Source: Burhinus oedicnemus (Eukaryota > Chordata > Aves > Charadriiformes > Burhinidae). Taken from it: a stretch of 64,000 nt of DNA. Location: assembly GCA_008921705.1 (NCBI GenBank), contig VFFE01009205.1, positions 1,829,685 through 1,893,684 on the forward strand. The letters are read 5' to 3'. Positions 24,809 through 37,082 of the stretch are shown here, one piece after another (within the stretch, counting starts at the first letter, position 1; each line of letters begins with the position of its first letter). Under the pieces are notes generated by a model. The model did not search any database, was not told where the DNA came from, and saw only the letters and a program-made list of their open reading frames with translations. Position numbers and translations under genes: made by a program.

Positions 24809-27800
24809 GTTTCTCCAAAAGTTTCCTTTCCTCCCAACAGAAAAAATCCCTGAAAAGGTGCCAAATAACAGCCTTTGGGATCTTGGTGAAACAGAAGCTT
24901 TTATTCAAATGAAAGATGAAATTAATTAGCCATTTTCTGGAAGCTTCCCTTCTATCTTTATGCATACCATGTGAGGAAACAAGGCTTTACAGTTAATGAG
25001 AGAAGGAACTTAACTGCTTGTGACTGTTCTGTTGTATTTAATCTAATTCTACACATCAGTGCCCGTCATCTGGGAGAAAACAAAGGACTAGCTATCTTTC
25101 ATAACCTTTCCAGGTTCCGGTCAGGCTGTTTGAGGAAAAGCCCTGTAACTGCGGTCCTCCTTGACCCCACTCCTGCCCTGCCCTCACCAGCCTGGGCCAG
25201 GAGACAGCAGCCTAGCTGCTGCAGTGGCAGATGGGGAAGAAGAAAGTGGAGGTAGAACCTGTGAGATTTAAGAGTTATGTCTACCTAGAGTAAGTTAGGT
25301 GGCTGCAAAGGATGTGGTAATTTTTGAATGCCTGAGGAATATAGGCTCCTTCTTGGGGTTGCTGTATGTCAGTGAGGAAATGGAGGGAAAAGGTGGGTCT
25401 GAGGGAGGGGAGGTCACACAGGGGATATCCTGGGAGGCAAGGACGGAGAAAAAGTAGGATGAGGAAATGAAAAAGAAAATGTAGAGATAAATAAACATTG
25501 TAAAGAAGGCAGAGTCCTATGCAAAGTGAGCTTTCACACTGAGCTTCTCCTCAGGACATGTAACGAGGGCTGGTCTCAGATGACAAGAGGGAGGGCTGCA
25601 GGTGTTTATGCTGGAGGGGACCCTGGAGGGACAGCAGACAGAGGGTGGTGTGAGTCTGGTTTTGTCTTTGTTCATTTGCCTGTTTTAGTATTGAGCCTGT
25701 TTTCCTGAAGCTTTTACATTAGGAAAAAGGAGATTTCCATAAATCTCTGCGGCTTTTTTGCTTTTGGGGCATACTTACCAGGGTTTTAACAGAAACAAGT
25801 CTGTCACATATAGGTTATTTTGTACCAAGGGAAGAGAAAGGACACAACTGAAGTTCACAGTCCATTTGGCTGTCCCTCCAGGATGACCTTCCTCAGTCTG
25901 AGGAACCACATCTACTGTCCAGTTGAAATCAAACCCTGGATACCAGTGAGGAGGTAAATGAATGGTTGAGTCCTAGCACACCAGCTCATGAAAGGGCGCT
26001 CAGAGAGAAAATAACCAGGGGGAGAAAAAGGCAGTGGAAATCAACTGTTTGGTTTCACCTGGAGTTCAGTCCTGTCAAAACAGTAATAAAATAGCATGAT
26101 GCTTCTCAGCCATAGGTTAAAAGACCAAAAGAACAACCAAACAACAAAAAAACCCCACCCAGTAATTTTTAAAAGAGCACAAATTATGGGATCATGAGGT
26201 AATCTCAAGTAATTTCTTGTGGTAAAATGTCTGCTCTGCTTTTATTACTATGCTTTCTATGATTAGTTTTGCTTGTAAAGTGGTACTGTTGATAACAGTT
26301 ACACACATGCTCTTTGAGTATTAACATGAAAATGTAAGTTCATTTCAGGAACTGACGAAGGGTGGATGTTGTTAACATCTTGTAATCCTTGTTTATGTTA
26401 TGCTCTGTCTATTAAGTAAAATATAGGTTAAAAGTGCACTAACTGAAACGGGAGATTTATATTTTAAGGCGGGGTTATGTTTAGAGAAAATAATTGTTAG
26501 CTTCATCACTGAGAAAAACAAATACATAGTGCATTTTCTTTGGGTTTAAAGCCAAATGAGACATTCATAATAAGCTATTCAGACCCACTAACAAAGGCTG
26601 TTGCATTTAGTTACCTACCTGAATTACTAAAGGATCTCAGGATACCTTAGAAGAAAGGTCTGCAGTCAGTTTTTCCACTTTGTTGCTGCAGTTTGACATC
26701 CAGTGTATTTCACTCAAGTTTGAAGCTGAAATGGAGCATGAAGTTTTGTGTGATTTGGTTCCCAGTAACATTCTTCAATTGAAATCATGGTTCTGCCCAA
26801 ATTTGCTAAAAACTTACCCTAAGCCTAACCACTGCATTCTGTGAATGCTACGGCAAGACTAGTCCTAGTTTTGTGGCTTTATTACAAGTATTATTGTTCT
26901 ACTTGACTAGGTTTGGTGTGAAAATACTTTTAAGGGCTACCTACTTCTTTACTTTCACCAATCTGATCATTTAAAAATTGAAATATAAATTTGAAAGGGA
27001 AATGCATTAATTGCATATTAAATTCCATTAATTATATAATCTTTTAATCCACAAATCATAGTTGTATAATACAGTTAAGTGCACTTGGAAAAAATAGTAC
27101 TTTATGTCTGACTGGTTTTATCCTTTGATGCTGTGCCTGTTTTTAGCATTTGCTGTCCAGGGAAATTCTTGGCAAAACTTTCCTTTTTCAAGTGATACAA
27201 AATTTGACACACTATATAGAACAACAATTTATTCTTAAATATGGACTTAAATACAAACATAGTCTAATTATGCATGATAATATCGTTAGTGAAAATTTTG
27301 CTATTTATATCAACTTTTATATTAGTCCCTGCTTTGGTTTTAAGGGTGTTAAATTATTGCTTTTATAAATTGCTTATTCAGGAAGAATTATTTATAAAAA
27401 TGTACGTGTGGAAAAATAAACTTTTTGAGACTGGTTTCTCACAAATACTATGACAGCAAACTAGAGGAATATAATTGTCCTTCTCTAATTTCTCAACAGC
27501 TTGGAGATTGTAGTTTCTTATTTTATCTTGCAGCATTTTTCTAGTATATAAACCAGGTATTTCCTCAGCACACTGCCTGGAGAACAAAATGGGAGTTTAA
27601 AAATGAAACCTTCCATTTTACAAAATTGATATAGACCACACAGTAAAGTTAGGTAAATACTGAAAGTACCCACTTCATGTCATTATATTAGATACCAAAA
27701 TGCATAAAGTATGACTTGTGGGTGAAAGTTGCCCCCTACTGTCTGATGTGACATTTGCATACAGAAGAGTAATTCACAAAATTTGAGATTACATTTGTCT

Positions 27801-27989
27801 ACTCTTTCTTTAAAGAAAATCTTTTAATTCTAAATTTTAGAATTTCATATGGGCATATGGTACATGAAAGATCAGATGTTACAGGAAGAAAATGAGCTCA
27901 AAGCGTGCACCAGTGAAAGTTAACAGGTAGCACTGAACAGATTAAATACTAAAATTAAGTGATCTGTTTAGTGTTTAGATTTGGCATTT
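24809..27989. other. Intergenic, GC-richer left part
   Basis: About 25050-25700 is richer in G and C than the surroundings, with a purine-rich strand (25371-25480) that includes a G-quadruplex motif. Open frames in this part are short and unrecognised. From 26000 on the sequence returns to AT-rich. No gene or transposon is recognised. Confidence 0.55.
25385..25410 (+). other. G-quadruplex motif
   Basis: Four G runs (25385-25387, 25395-25397, 25403-25405, 25407-25410) with loops of 7, 5 and 1 bases fit the standard G3+N1-7 pattern. It sits in a purine-rich tract. Whether it folds or has a function is unknown. Confidence 0.7.
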
Positions 27990-28020
<31 letters not shown>

Positions 28021-28026
28021 ATATAA
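27990..28026. repeat. (TA)n microsatellite
   Basis: About 37 bases of alternating TA with one central TTT interruption. The two halves are self-complementary and could form a hairpin. Confidence 0.95.
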
Positions 28027-31000
28027 ATTGGAGGAATTAAATTGAAAGGACCTTACTGTTTTTCCCACTTGTTTATTGCAATGGATATTTCTTGGGTTTC
28101 TACACCATGTGACTACAATTCAATGCATACAATGTTAGATAAAAGGTGAAAAGCCAGTTGAGGAGGCGAAAACAGAGATTACAGACACAAGGAAATAAAT
28201 ATGTAACCAATAAAAATGTTACTGAGATATTGATCAGTGTTTCATTCCATATACATAAGACTTGGAATTAAAAAAAATAATTTTGAGGGAATCTGTATCC
28301 ATGCTGGGTGTTACGAACCTTTAAAGGGATTTAGTTTAAAACATTCATTTTCAGTGTCTAGTTAGTTGCTGCCAATTACCCTCTTCTGACCTTTTATTTC
28401 AATTATACAATAATCATAGAGTACCCTTCTATGATATATCAACAACACGTGGTTAATTCTAGTAATTTTTTTGTTTGTTCAAATCATTGTGGGCATTAAG
28501 AAAGAAACATATATAAGCTTTTAAGTTTTTAAAACACACCTCTTCAGAATACTGTAAACTAACTTTTTGTTTATCCCTTAAATAGTAGTAGTTCAGCTTA
28601 ACTACCTATGGATGCTTACTGAGAATTTGTCAGCAGCATGAGTTAGCGGTTCAAAATCATTACATGCATAAAAAATTTAAAGACTGAGGAGAAATTAATC
28701 ACAAATGCCAAAGCTCTGGGAAGCTTGTAAAGCATTGTCCTACGCACAATGTGAGTATGTGTTCTTATTTATACTGCACAAATGGTACTTGAAAACAACT
28801 ACAGTGGTAACAAAACAATTGCCAATGTTTATGCTTTCAAATTATGTCTGTCAGAACAATTTGCATGTAAGGATCTTAAATGACTCAGTAATAAATGCTA
28901 ACAACATTGTTGCAGATGACAACTGACATCACACTGATATTATTAAGATATATACATTGTTGTTATAAAGATTTAGATACCATTTTTTCTGGATATTTTT
29001 ATGAAATAACAGTATTTTCAAACCCAATCTTTGTTTTGCAGTTTCCAGCATGGAATCCTTAAAGCATTTTATAATCTGTGTAGGGGACAGAAATTATTTT
29101 GAAAAGAGAAAAAGTAGGGAAAAAAAATTCTGGAGGCAGTTGGTGGAGAGTTGGGGATATGTCAATAGCAAAGTGGCAACACAACTGTACGAGAACTGAG
29201 ATTGCAGGGATAATGGTGTATTTTTAAAGGCAACACTCATTCTTTTCCTCTCAGTCCTAGTACCTGTTGCTTCTATCTGTACTACTTAATGTCTGTAGAA
29301 GCCCTGTTTCTCTTTTTAAGGATTTGTTGGTACTGTGGGGAGACAACAACCAGGAGTGGCAGCTTCTCCTTGGATGTTGCTCTAACTGTTAAGCTTTGCA
29401 TGCCTACAGGAGACAACAGGATAAGTTTCAGGATCAGAAATCCATGGAGGCTTACTAAATACTTAGAAATCACTTGTGGCTCAGAAGTCCTCTGTGCTGA
29501 AAATAGGTAGAGGGTGAGAGAATGTTAGGATGTGTTGTATAGTCCTTCCCTGCTGTTATTATTTAGGCACTCTTAGACATTGCAGTAATTGGGATAATCA
29601 GCTAGATGGACCTTTGATCTGACTCCACAACATAAATTTTAAGCCATTTATATCAGAACATGAAAATAAGCCTTATATGTTAGTTTCTTGGTGGTTAGGC
29701 TTTCTACTTTGCTGCTCAAAAGAGCTCTTCAACAGTATACTGCAATCAGCATAGTCCTGCTTGGGACAACAGTATAGCAGATGCTTTTAAACTGGAAAAA
29801 GAACAAAAAGCAATTGGGAACTGATATTATGAAAGCTGAAGCACAGTATAGGTCATATATTCTAATTGCTTAGGTTCTTTTTTCTTGAATTCCTTGCATG
29901 CCAGAGGTTGTAAACTCTACACAGTTTTAAATTTGGGATCACAGTGGAACTTAACTATTCTTTAACCCAGTAATCAAATTATCACTCTGCGGTTTGCTGA
30001 CTTGCCACTATCTCTGTTCTTCCAGCTGCTATTATCGTTGCAAGAATTTAGGGTTTAGTGCATATGCTTTGAAGTCATTAGTATATGTGAAAATACATAC
30101 TTGAACAAGCAACCACTGTGTTGCGCAAGTTTGAACTTCCTCTCATCTGAACAGTGGTGTGGTCCCAAAATGTTCAGTCTAACAAGGTTTCACTGTAACC
30201 CAAACGTACACTGTAAATTTATCTGCATTAAATTAAAACCAAAAAGAACAACATAACAATCATATTTGTAAGCATTCACAAACAGGGTCAGACCAAGTAA
30301 CAAACCTGATTCAGTATTTCTGAAAGGATGGAGAATGATCAACCTAAAAAGCAGGCATCTGGCAATATTACAGATGTCTTTCTCAGAAAAAGAAAAAAAA
30401 AAGTAAAGTAATCCTAGAAACTTAAATAAAGGTTGACCAGATATTTGAAGAGACGATTTTTCCAAAGTTCCAGGGGTTTGCTTTTTGACATTTACTATTG
30501 TCGTTCAGATTTTATCATATGTATGAATGTTAAGTCACTCCTTAATTTCACTTTTATATTGTCACCTTTATATCAAATGTTACTGAGTTCATTGCTCTTC
30601 TTGTGGCACAAGCATCATTACCAGCATGTTTTATCTTGTCTATATCTACCATGTTTATGCTGATCAAAGTGACCAGAAAGGAAACCCTACCATTAGTTGT
30701 GTATATAGCTGTGTATATTTGAGACTATATGTTAAAAGCATGTTCTAATATGCAGTAGCAAATGTGATATAGAATATTGACTTTTTGCATTTTCCTTTAT
30801 ATTCTCACCCTATAGATTATCAATCTTAATATATTCCTTAGCTGGTATAGCACAGCAGCTGACTAAATTCTTCTATTGATTGTGCCTTAGATCAGCATAA
30901 AAGCAACAGAGATTGCACTGGGCAATCTGAAGTATCCCAGGGCAAAGGCTGTTTTTTGTTTTGTTTTCAAATGTATAGCAAGGCAAAATCCATCTGTCAA

Positions 31001-32999
31001 ATTAATAGCAAGGTCCCATTTAAAGAAACAAATTCATACTTGTGTCAATACACTTACTGTAGTTTCCTGTTAAACCTTTGTGCAATTTATTTCCTTCTTC
31101 ACTAGATGCAACATATTTGACTGAAAAGTAGTTGCAATAATGTGAAGTTTTCTGAAAAGTCATGAATACCTTATGTGAGTGGAAATGCTCTCTGTTGCCT
31201 GTTGCTCCACAACCATTAATCTGATGAATAAAGAGTCTGCACGTGGGTTCACTCAGAGAGTTAACGTCTGATTTTACATGGAAATATTTGAAAGAAAAAG
31301 TACAGCATAGCCTGAAGCCTGTTACAAAGATTTTTTAGAGATTCATTTAATGCAGTTTCTTGCTATGGTTCCTATTGTCTACTTAGAAAAGAATGTTGTT
31401 TTGAAAAGTAAAATGAAATGAGGTGAAACAATTCAAACAATGTTTCTACTGGACAAAAAAAAAAAAATCCCTTACCTCAAATACATACAAAACCTGTCAG
31501 TTTTCATTACTCATCTGTTGTTCTACTATTTCATTATCATCTTCATTAAATCAGATGATTCCCCACCTCTACATTGGTGCTTTGGAGATAAAATAAAGGG
31601 GCAGGAACTACTTTCATTTATCAACATGAAATAACATCAGCATTTGTGCTGGGATAGTATCTATGTCAATAATTCATTTTTAGAACAAAGAATGAAAAGA
31701 ATTAGTAGTTATTGTATCTCTCTGTGGAGATAAATGCTTGATGCAGGAGCTACTGGTCAGTTGAACATTTTAAGTTAAAAGGTAATACTGAATCTCAGCT
31801 TGATTTTAACATGGATTCTACTTTCCTGGTGAATTCAGGAAATTCTCAAACCCAAGTTGTTTCCCTGTTTGCCGCTTCTGTTATTAATTTTGAATTTATT
31901 GATGCTGGAATGTTGTTACTTAGAGATGGAAAGAATGTAAAACAGGTGGGACATCTGTATTAATTAGCTGAATATGTTGAACGACCCATTATTAGTAAGA
32001 CTGTAAGTACTCAGCCTCTGACAGTTACCTCACTCTTTGCTTATTACAGTGCACTGGATGTGGATGATTGGAATAATACTTGATTGGAATTTCCTTTGCT
32101 TCTTCCTATAATGCTTTTTAATTACATTGAAGAGACTTAAGACTTGAAGCTAACTCTCATGCAATCAGAAATTGCATTGCTTTGACAAAGAATATTTCAC
32201 GTTGCATTCATATTGCGTACTTGGCTCTAAAAGCAAAACTAGGTGCACCACTTGAAAATACTTTTGTCTTCTCCAAATTGCTGTTCAAGATGCTCTTTGC
32301 CTGAAATTTTTTAAATTCTAATTTTAGAATCTTTTCTGACCAGAATTGGTAAATTGTCTTAAACAAGCTCATTTTGATACAAAAGACTGCATGAAATCAT
32401 CTGTTCTGTGTCTAATGTCTTTGGCCTAAAATCTGATGCTTGCTTATTTCTGAGTGAATTCAATTCCTTAATACAGTTGTACATACAAAGTTTTGGGTTG
32501 ATTTTTGTTTGTTGTTTTTTAGAGTTAAATCTGCTGACTTCTACAGATTTTATAATTACAGGTAGCTGTGAACTATACTTAAATGGCAGTTGAGTGTCCT
32601 TAGATTACAAACGTGTAGCGTTCATATTCTAATCTGTGCTCCCTTGCATATGTGGGGTGGCCCACAGAGATCAGCTGGCCCATATGTCTGCAAGATAAGC
32701 CAGGAGTGTTTAGATAGTTCATGACCAAATACAGAGAGCTAAAGGCAAGAAAATGAAAGCTTATTTCTTTACTTTTAGCTGCTCCTATAGATAGCAAACA
32801 TTGACTATGCACAAAAGCCTCAGATCCTTCAGACACCACTTGGAATATTTGGCTGTGACTTGTCTTCTAAGAAGCTTCTATAGGAAGGCTTCCCTTTCTT
32901 GCCAAATCTTCCTGTATTGGAACAAAGCTTGTTTCAGAGCAGGCTTTGTCTTCATTTAGCTTGGTTTTTAACTTTGGAAGATTATAAAACATTACAGAT
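28027..32999. other. Intergenic, no gene recognised
   Basis: AT-rich sequence without recognisable repeats, RNA genes or exons. Several open frames of 60-90 codons are present, but none shows domain features. Confidence 0.6.
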
Positions 33000-33400
33000 A
33001 CAGGCTGTGTGAAGGGGCTTTGTTGGCCTGCTGAAGGGTGAAAAATAAAGCCACAGATTGAATAAGAGTGGAGAGTAAAATAATGCTGTGAAATGAAATG
33101 TTGGGGGAAGAAAGGTCTTTAACTCCAAGCTGCCGTCGCATGTTATAAGATGACTTCTCCAGAAGCGAGTTATTCCAAATAGGCCATCATTGAATTGAGA
33201 TGAAATTACTCCTATTATATTTCTTTACCTGGTGTCTGAGAGATGTAACAATAGCAATGTATATTCAGGGTGTGCTTTTAAATGGGATGTTGACACCTAT
33301 CAGCTGCTTGTGAAAACTTCCATCTATGCGCCTTTGATTGATAAGAAAATATGCTGTTCACAGATTGTATCCTGTTGTTCCAGTATGAAACTGAATTGTC
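33000..33400. promoter_or_regulatory. Candidate conserved non-coding element
   Basis: This is a non-repetitive stretch with scattered CpG and dense transcription-factor-like words. A T-box half-site TGACACCT (33291-33298) lies two bases before a CAGCTG E-box (33301-33306). The call is by eye; there is no alignment behind it. Confidence 0.35.
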
Positions 33401-33408
33401 TTAAACTT

Positions 33409-33518
33409 GGCTTTCCAGAAGAAGTCAAATGCTCTTGAATGGATGAAAACACTGTATTTAAAGGGCTTTCCAGAAGAAGTCAAATGCTCTTGAATAGATG
33501 AAAACACTGTATTTAAAG
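33409..33518. repeat. Tandem duplication, 2 x 55 bp
   Basis: Two head-to-tail copies of a 55-base unit that begins GGCTTTCCAGAAGAAG. Copy one is 33409-33463 and copy two 33464-33518. I find a single difference (GGATG against AGATG), so the duplication is recent compared with the local CR1 copies. A partial echo, GAGCATTTGA, follows the second copy in reverse sense to GCTCTT/CAAATGC. Confidence 0.95.
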
Positions 33519-33721
33519 AGCATTTGAGTAAGTAAATTCTTTAACGTCTTAATATATATTGTTGAGAACAATAGAGGCATATATGCCCTGGAGTTAATAC
33601 ATGGATGTGTGTGGCAGATGCAAGGCCTGCATATGGATGTTCAAATCCACATCAAGGCTTGTATCAACTCAGCATGATAGAGCAATTGAGAATGGCTGTT
33701 TGTAGAGCTCTGGCCAGCATT

Positions 33722-33724
<3 letters not shown>

Positions 33725-33753
<29 letters not shown>
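33725..33753. repeat. A29 homopolymer tract
   Basis: A run of 29 pure A. It could be the tail of a retrocopy, but the left flank (33530-33724) is not recognisable as a transcript. Confidence 0.9.
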
Positions 33754-36700
33754 GCAGGGTTCGCATTCCACAGTGGTGTTGTAAGTCAGCCTCTGTAAAC
33801 CTTCCTTCATGTGGGTGCACATCATTCTTCAGACACATCCTTGGTTTAGACTAACTGTGACTCACATGGATAATGTGTTAATCTGACAGCTAATCTTGCT
33901 AAAAAATGGATTAACTACTACGTACGCATGACAGAATATCTAGCAAGAGGCATAATTTTGCATTTCAGATTCTCTATTTTCTTCCAGTGGACTCCTTCTC
34001 CTTTTGTTCAAGGGGACAATCTGCTCATCAAAAATGGGTTATACTTGCTTTTACGTCTTGAAGAGACATGACTCCTTATTGCCATTTAACCTCAGAAAAT
34101 TTTTTCATTTTTTTCACCCTGGTAATTCTGCTTGACATTTTCATATCATCAAAGTTAACTATCTTGCCCATAAAGCTATTGAGGACACAAAAACATCTGT
34201 GAACCATGCCCTGCAGTTAAATACTTCCCAAATCAGGATTAGCGGTCACTGTTTTGTTTTGTTAGTTCTTTTTCCCAAGGAAAAAAAATGTGTGAGTCCT
34301 TAAACAGAGGATGGATTTCTGATTAACTGAAATGACACCTTCTAATTATTCGCTTTGTCTGTAATAAAATGTGAAAATAATTAAATGTTACTTCTAGAAT
34401 ACACTAACTTCTGCAGTATATTGTTCCTAATAGGCTCTGAAATAACTTGACAAGAGTCTTACAAAACACGCAGTGAAATAAGAATGGGGTAAAGGTCATT
34501 CCTAGCCTTGTTGGCCTAACTGAAATTCACAAAAAAGTAGTTTAGGACAGAAAATTGAAAACAATACTGAGGTAGAGGATTCAGCTTTTATTCTTGGAAG
34601 CAGCGCTATGGGTAACTGCAAATTGTCACCCAAAAGAATGAATGGAACTAAAAACATTTAATCGATAACCAAAGATTCATCTTCATGACTAACATTCAAA
34701 ACTGCCATCTTCTAGAGTTATTAAAAATAAGAAGTTCCCATTTGTTATGATATAGACGAATCATAAACCTGAAGACCTATTATGCAAAGTATTGGAAAGA
34801 GATATTGCAATATTTTTATTTGATTTTATTGCAATTGTTTCAGTTGCAGTAGTTTCTTGAAGTGAAAATAAATCCCAGTTTAAATTCTCCATTACCTTTC
34901 CCCAGCAAATTGTGCAGTGTATTGGTTTGTATTTTGACTACCAGAGGCTTTCTTGCACAGGGCTGCACACATCCATGTGTTTGGAAATTTGCTTATGTAT
35001 TCACTGCCAAGCAGGGTTTTGCTTCTTCAATAGTGATCAGATATTAGCTTGACTGTGTGTGGAAATGTGCAGTAAATCAGTGATGAATTTTTCCATATGT
35101 CTTGCATAAAATCCAAAAACGGTTATCTAATGTAAGCCAGAACACCAGAAAACAAATTCTACTGTCATATATTAAAAAAAGGCCTTAACAGTGTTGTGAA
35201 ATAAATAAATAAATGTAACACATTGATCTTAATAATATGAATTGCTATAACTGTTTTAGCTAAAGGATTCTTTTATTTGGCTAATGAGTTTCTTGAAATG
35301 TGAGATTATCTTGTTACACCTAACTATGTAACATATTTGCTCCAGGGTTTAGAAGCTGTGGATACACAATTCAATCTGTGCATCAACTGGTAACCAAAGA
35401 TGCTGGGGTTAAATCCAGTTTCCTTATATTTAAGATGTGATCCAAGTCATGCAGTAGAAGCTCAAATAAGTGCTTTCAAACTCTAAGGAGAGCTCTCTGA
35501 GCTATGTTGTGCTGGTTTAAATACATTGATTCTGCCACCATAGGACAGAACTGACCTATTTTCTTCCTTTTCTCTCTGCTCATTTCTTTATCTTTATGAA
35601 GAGAGAGAGTTAAACAGATCTCTTGATGTTACACAATATCTACATCTATTCAACAGTATTGTGTGAGTGATTACAGATTAAAACAATAGCTCACATAGGA
35701 ATCTATCAGGCATCTTTTGGACAGGTTAGTTTTTAAAAGCAACTTAATTTTATTTTAATTAAGTAAAATCTGAAAAATTGTATTTAAATAGAACACACAG
35801 ACATCTATGATATTTCATACAATATAACTTGGAGCACATTTCAGCATCTGGATAGACTAAATTTAATGTCATGTATCTGTACAGACTGCTTTTCCTCAAG
35901 TTAAAAAAAATCATATGTAAAAATTACCAGATATCTCTGTCTTATGACTGAATAAAGAAATTAAAATGGCTGAAGAGGGTTATTATCAGTCATTTACAGA
36001 AATTTTCTTAGTGATGACAAGATAACCGTTAGCTCATTGGTTTAAAAAAATTCATCTCCCTATGGACAATTTTGTATTTTATAAATGACTACAAAATAAT
36101 TGATTCCAAAATGAGGTAAATTAACAAAATCAAGCTGCAAATCAGTATAGTATATTCTTAAGGTTAAGTACGTTCATAGTCCAAGTCAACTGAAAAAAAA
36201 ATTTATAATAAATAGGATATATCATATTTCTCTTCTAAGAATCATTACTATGCAATAAACCTAGATATTCTCAAGTGCTTTTATTATTAACATAACATGT
36301 TAATTGAATCAGCTAATAATTTTCAATCTGAAAATCATCTTCATGGCAATTACTGACATTAAATATACAATTTCTATGAAATGCATAGGGTGTGTAACTG
36401 ACCCAACTAAACAGCAGATTGAATTCTAGTTTATTTTTAACTTCTGTGTCTATATTCAATGTAAATGTATTGAACCTGGAAGTACTGGTTAGCTCAAATT
36501 GAGATACCTGTCCCATCATTAGGTAATGGAACATGAACTGATAATTGTACAACTTTACTGAACAATCAGAAATTCACTTTCATGAACATGTACTAAAAAA
36601 TAGTATTTTTTGACAATCGGTGCATGTAAAACTGAGCTTCACAGATTTCTACCAGAAGTTAACCTTGTGTACCTGTTCATTTCACATAAATTAAAGGATG

Positions 36701-37042
36701 TAAAGCATTTGCAGTGGATTGCTATCTTTTAAATCACCTGTGGTTCATATGGATTTGAGTGTTGGTCAGGAAGCTGTGTCATGTGAATACAGAAGGCAAT
36801 ACATGGGCTTGTAATCACCTTAAACTGCGGACTCTAAGAGGGAGTGAAGTGACCCAATCCCATCCCACAGTGCAGTGCAGGGTTCCTATTTCTACTTTCT
36901 ACCTGTAAGCCATGCTTGTCCTCCCCTTTTATCTCTCTGTCTCTCTTGAGTGGCCTTTGGCCATGTGAACTTTTTGGTATGCAGCTTTTAGAACCAGAGA
37001 TTTGCCAACCGTGATATAAAATTAGGGTTTTCATTAACTGTA

Positions 37043-37082
37043 AAATAATAATAATAACAACAACAACTAGTAGTAGTAGTAT
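37043..37082. repeat. Compound trinucleotide repeat
   Basis: Three adjacent triplet arrays, (AAT)n then (AAC)n then (TAG)n, each of about four to five units, joined without spacers. Confidence 0.9.

Noticed and set aside
27990..28026. Hairpin RNA or terminator from the TA palindrome
   Set aside because: A plain TA microsatellite explains the self-complementarity.
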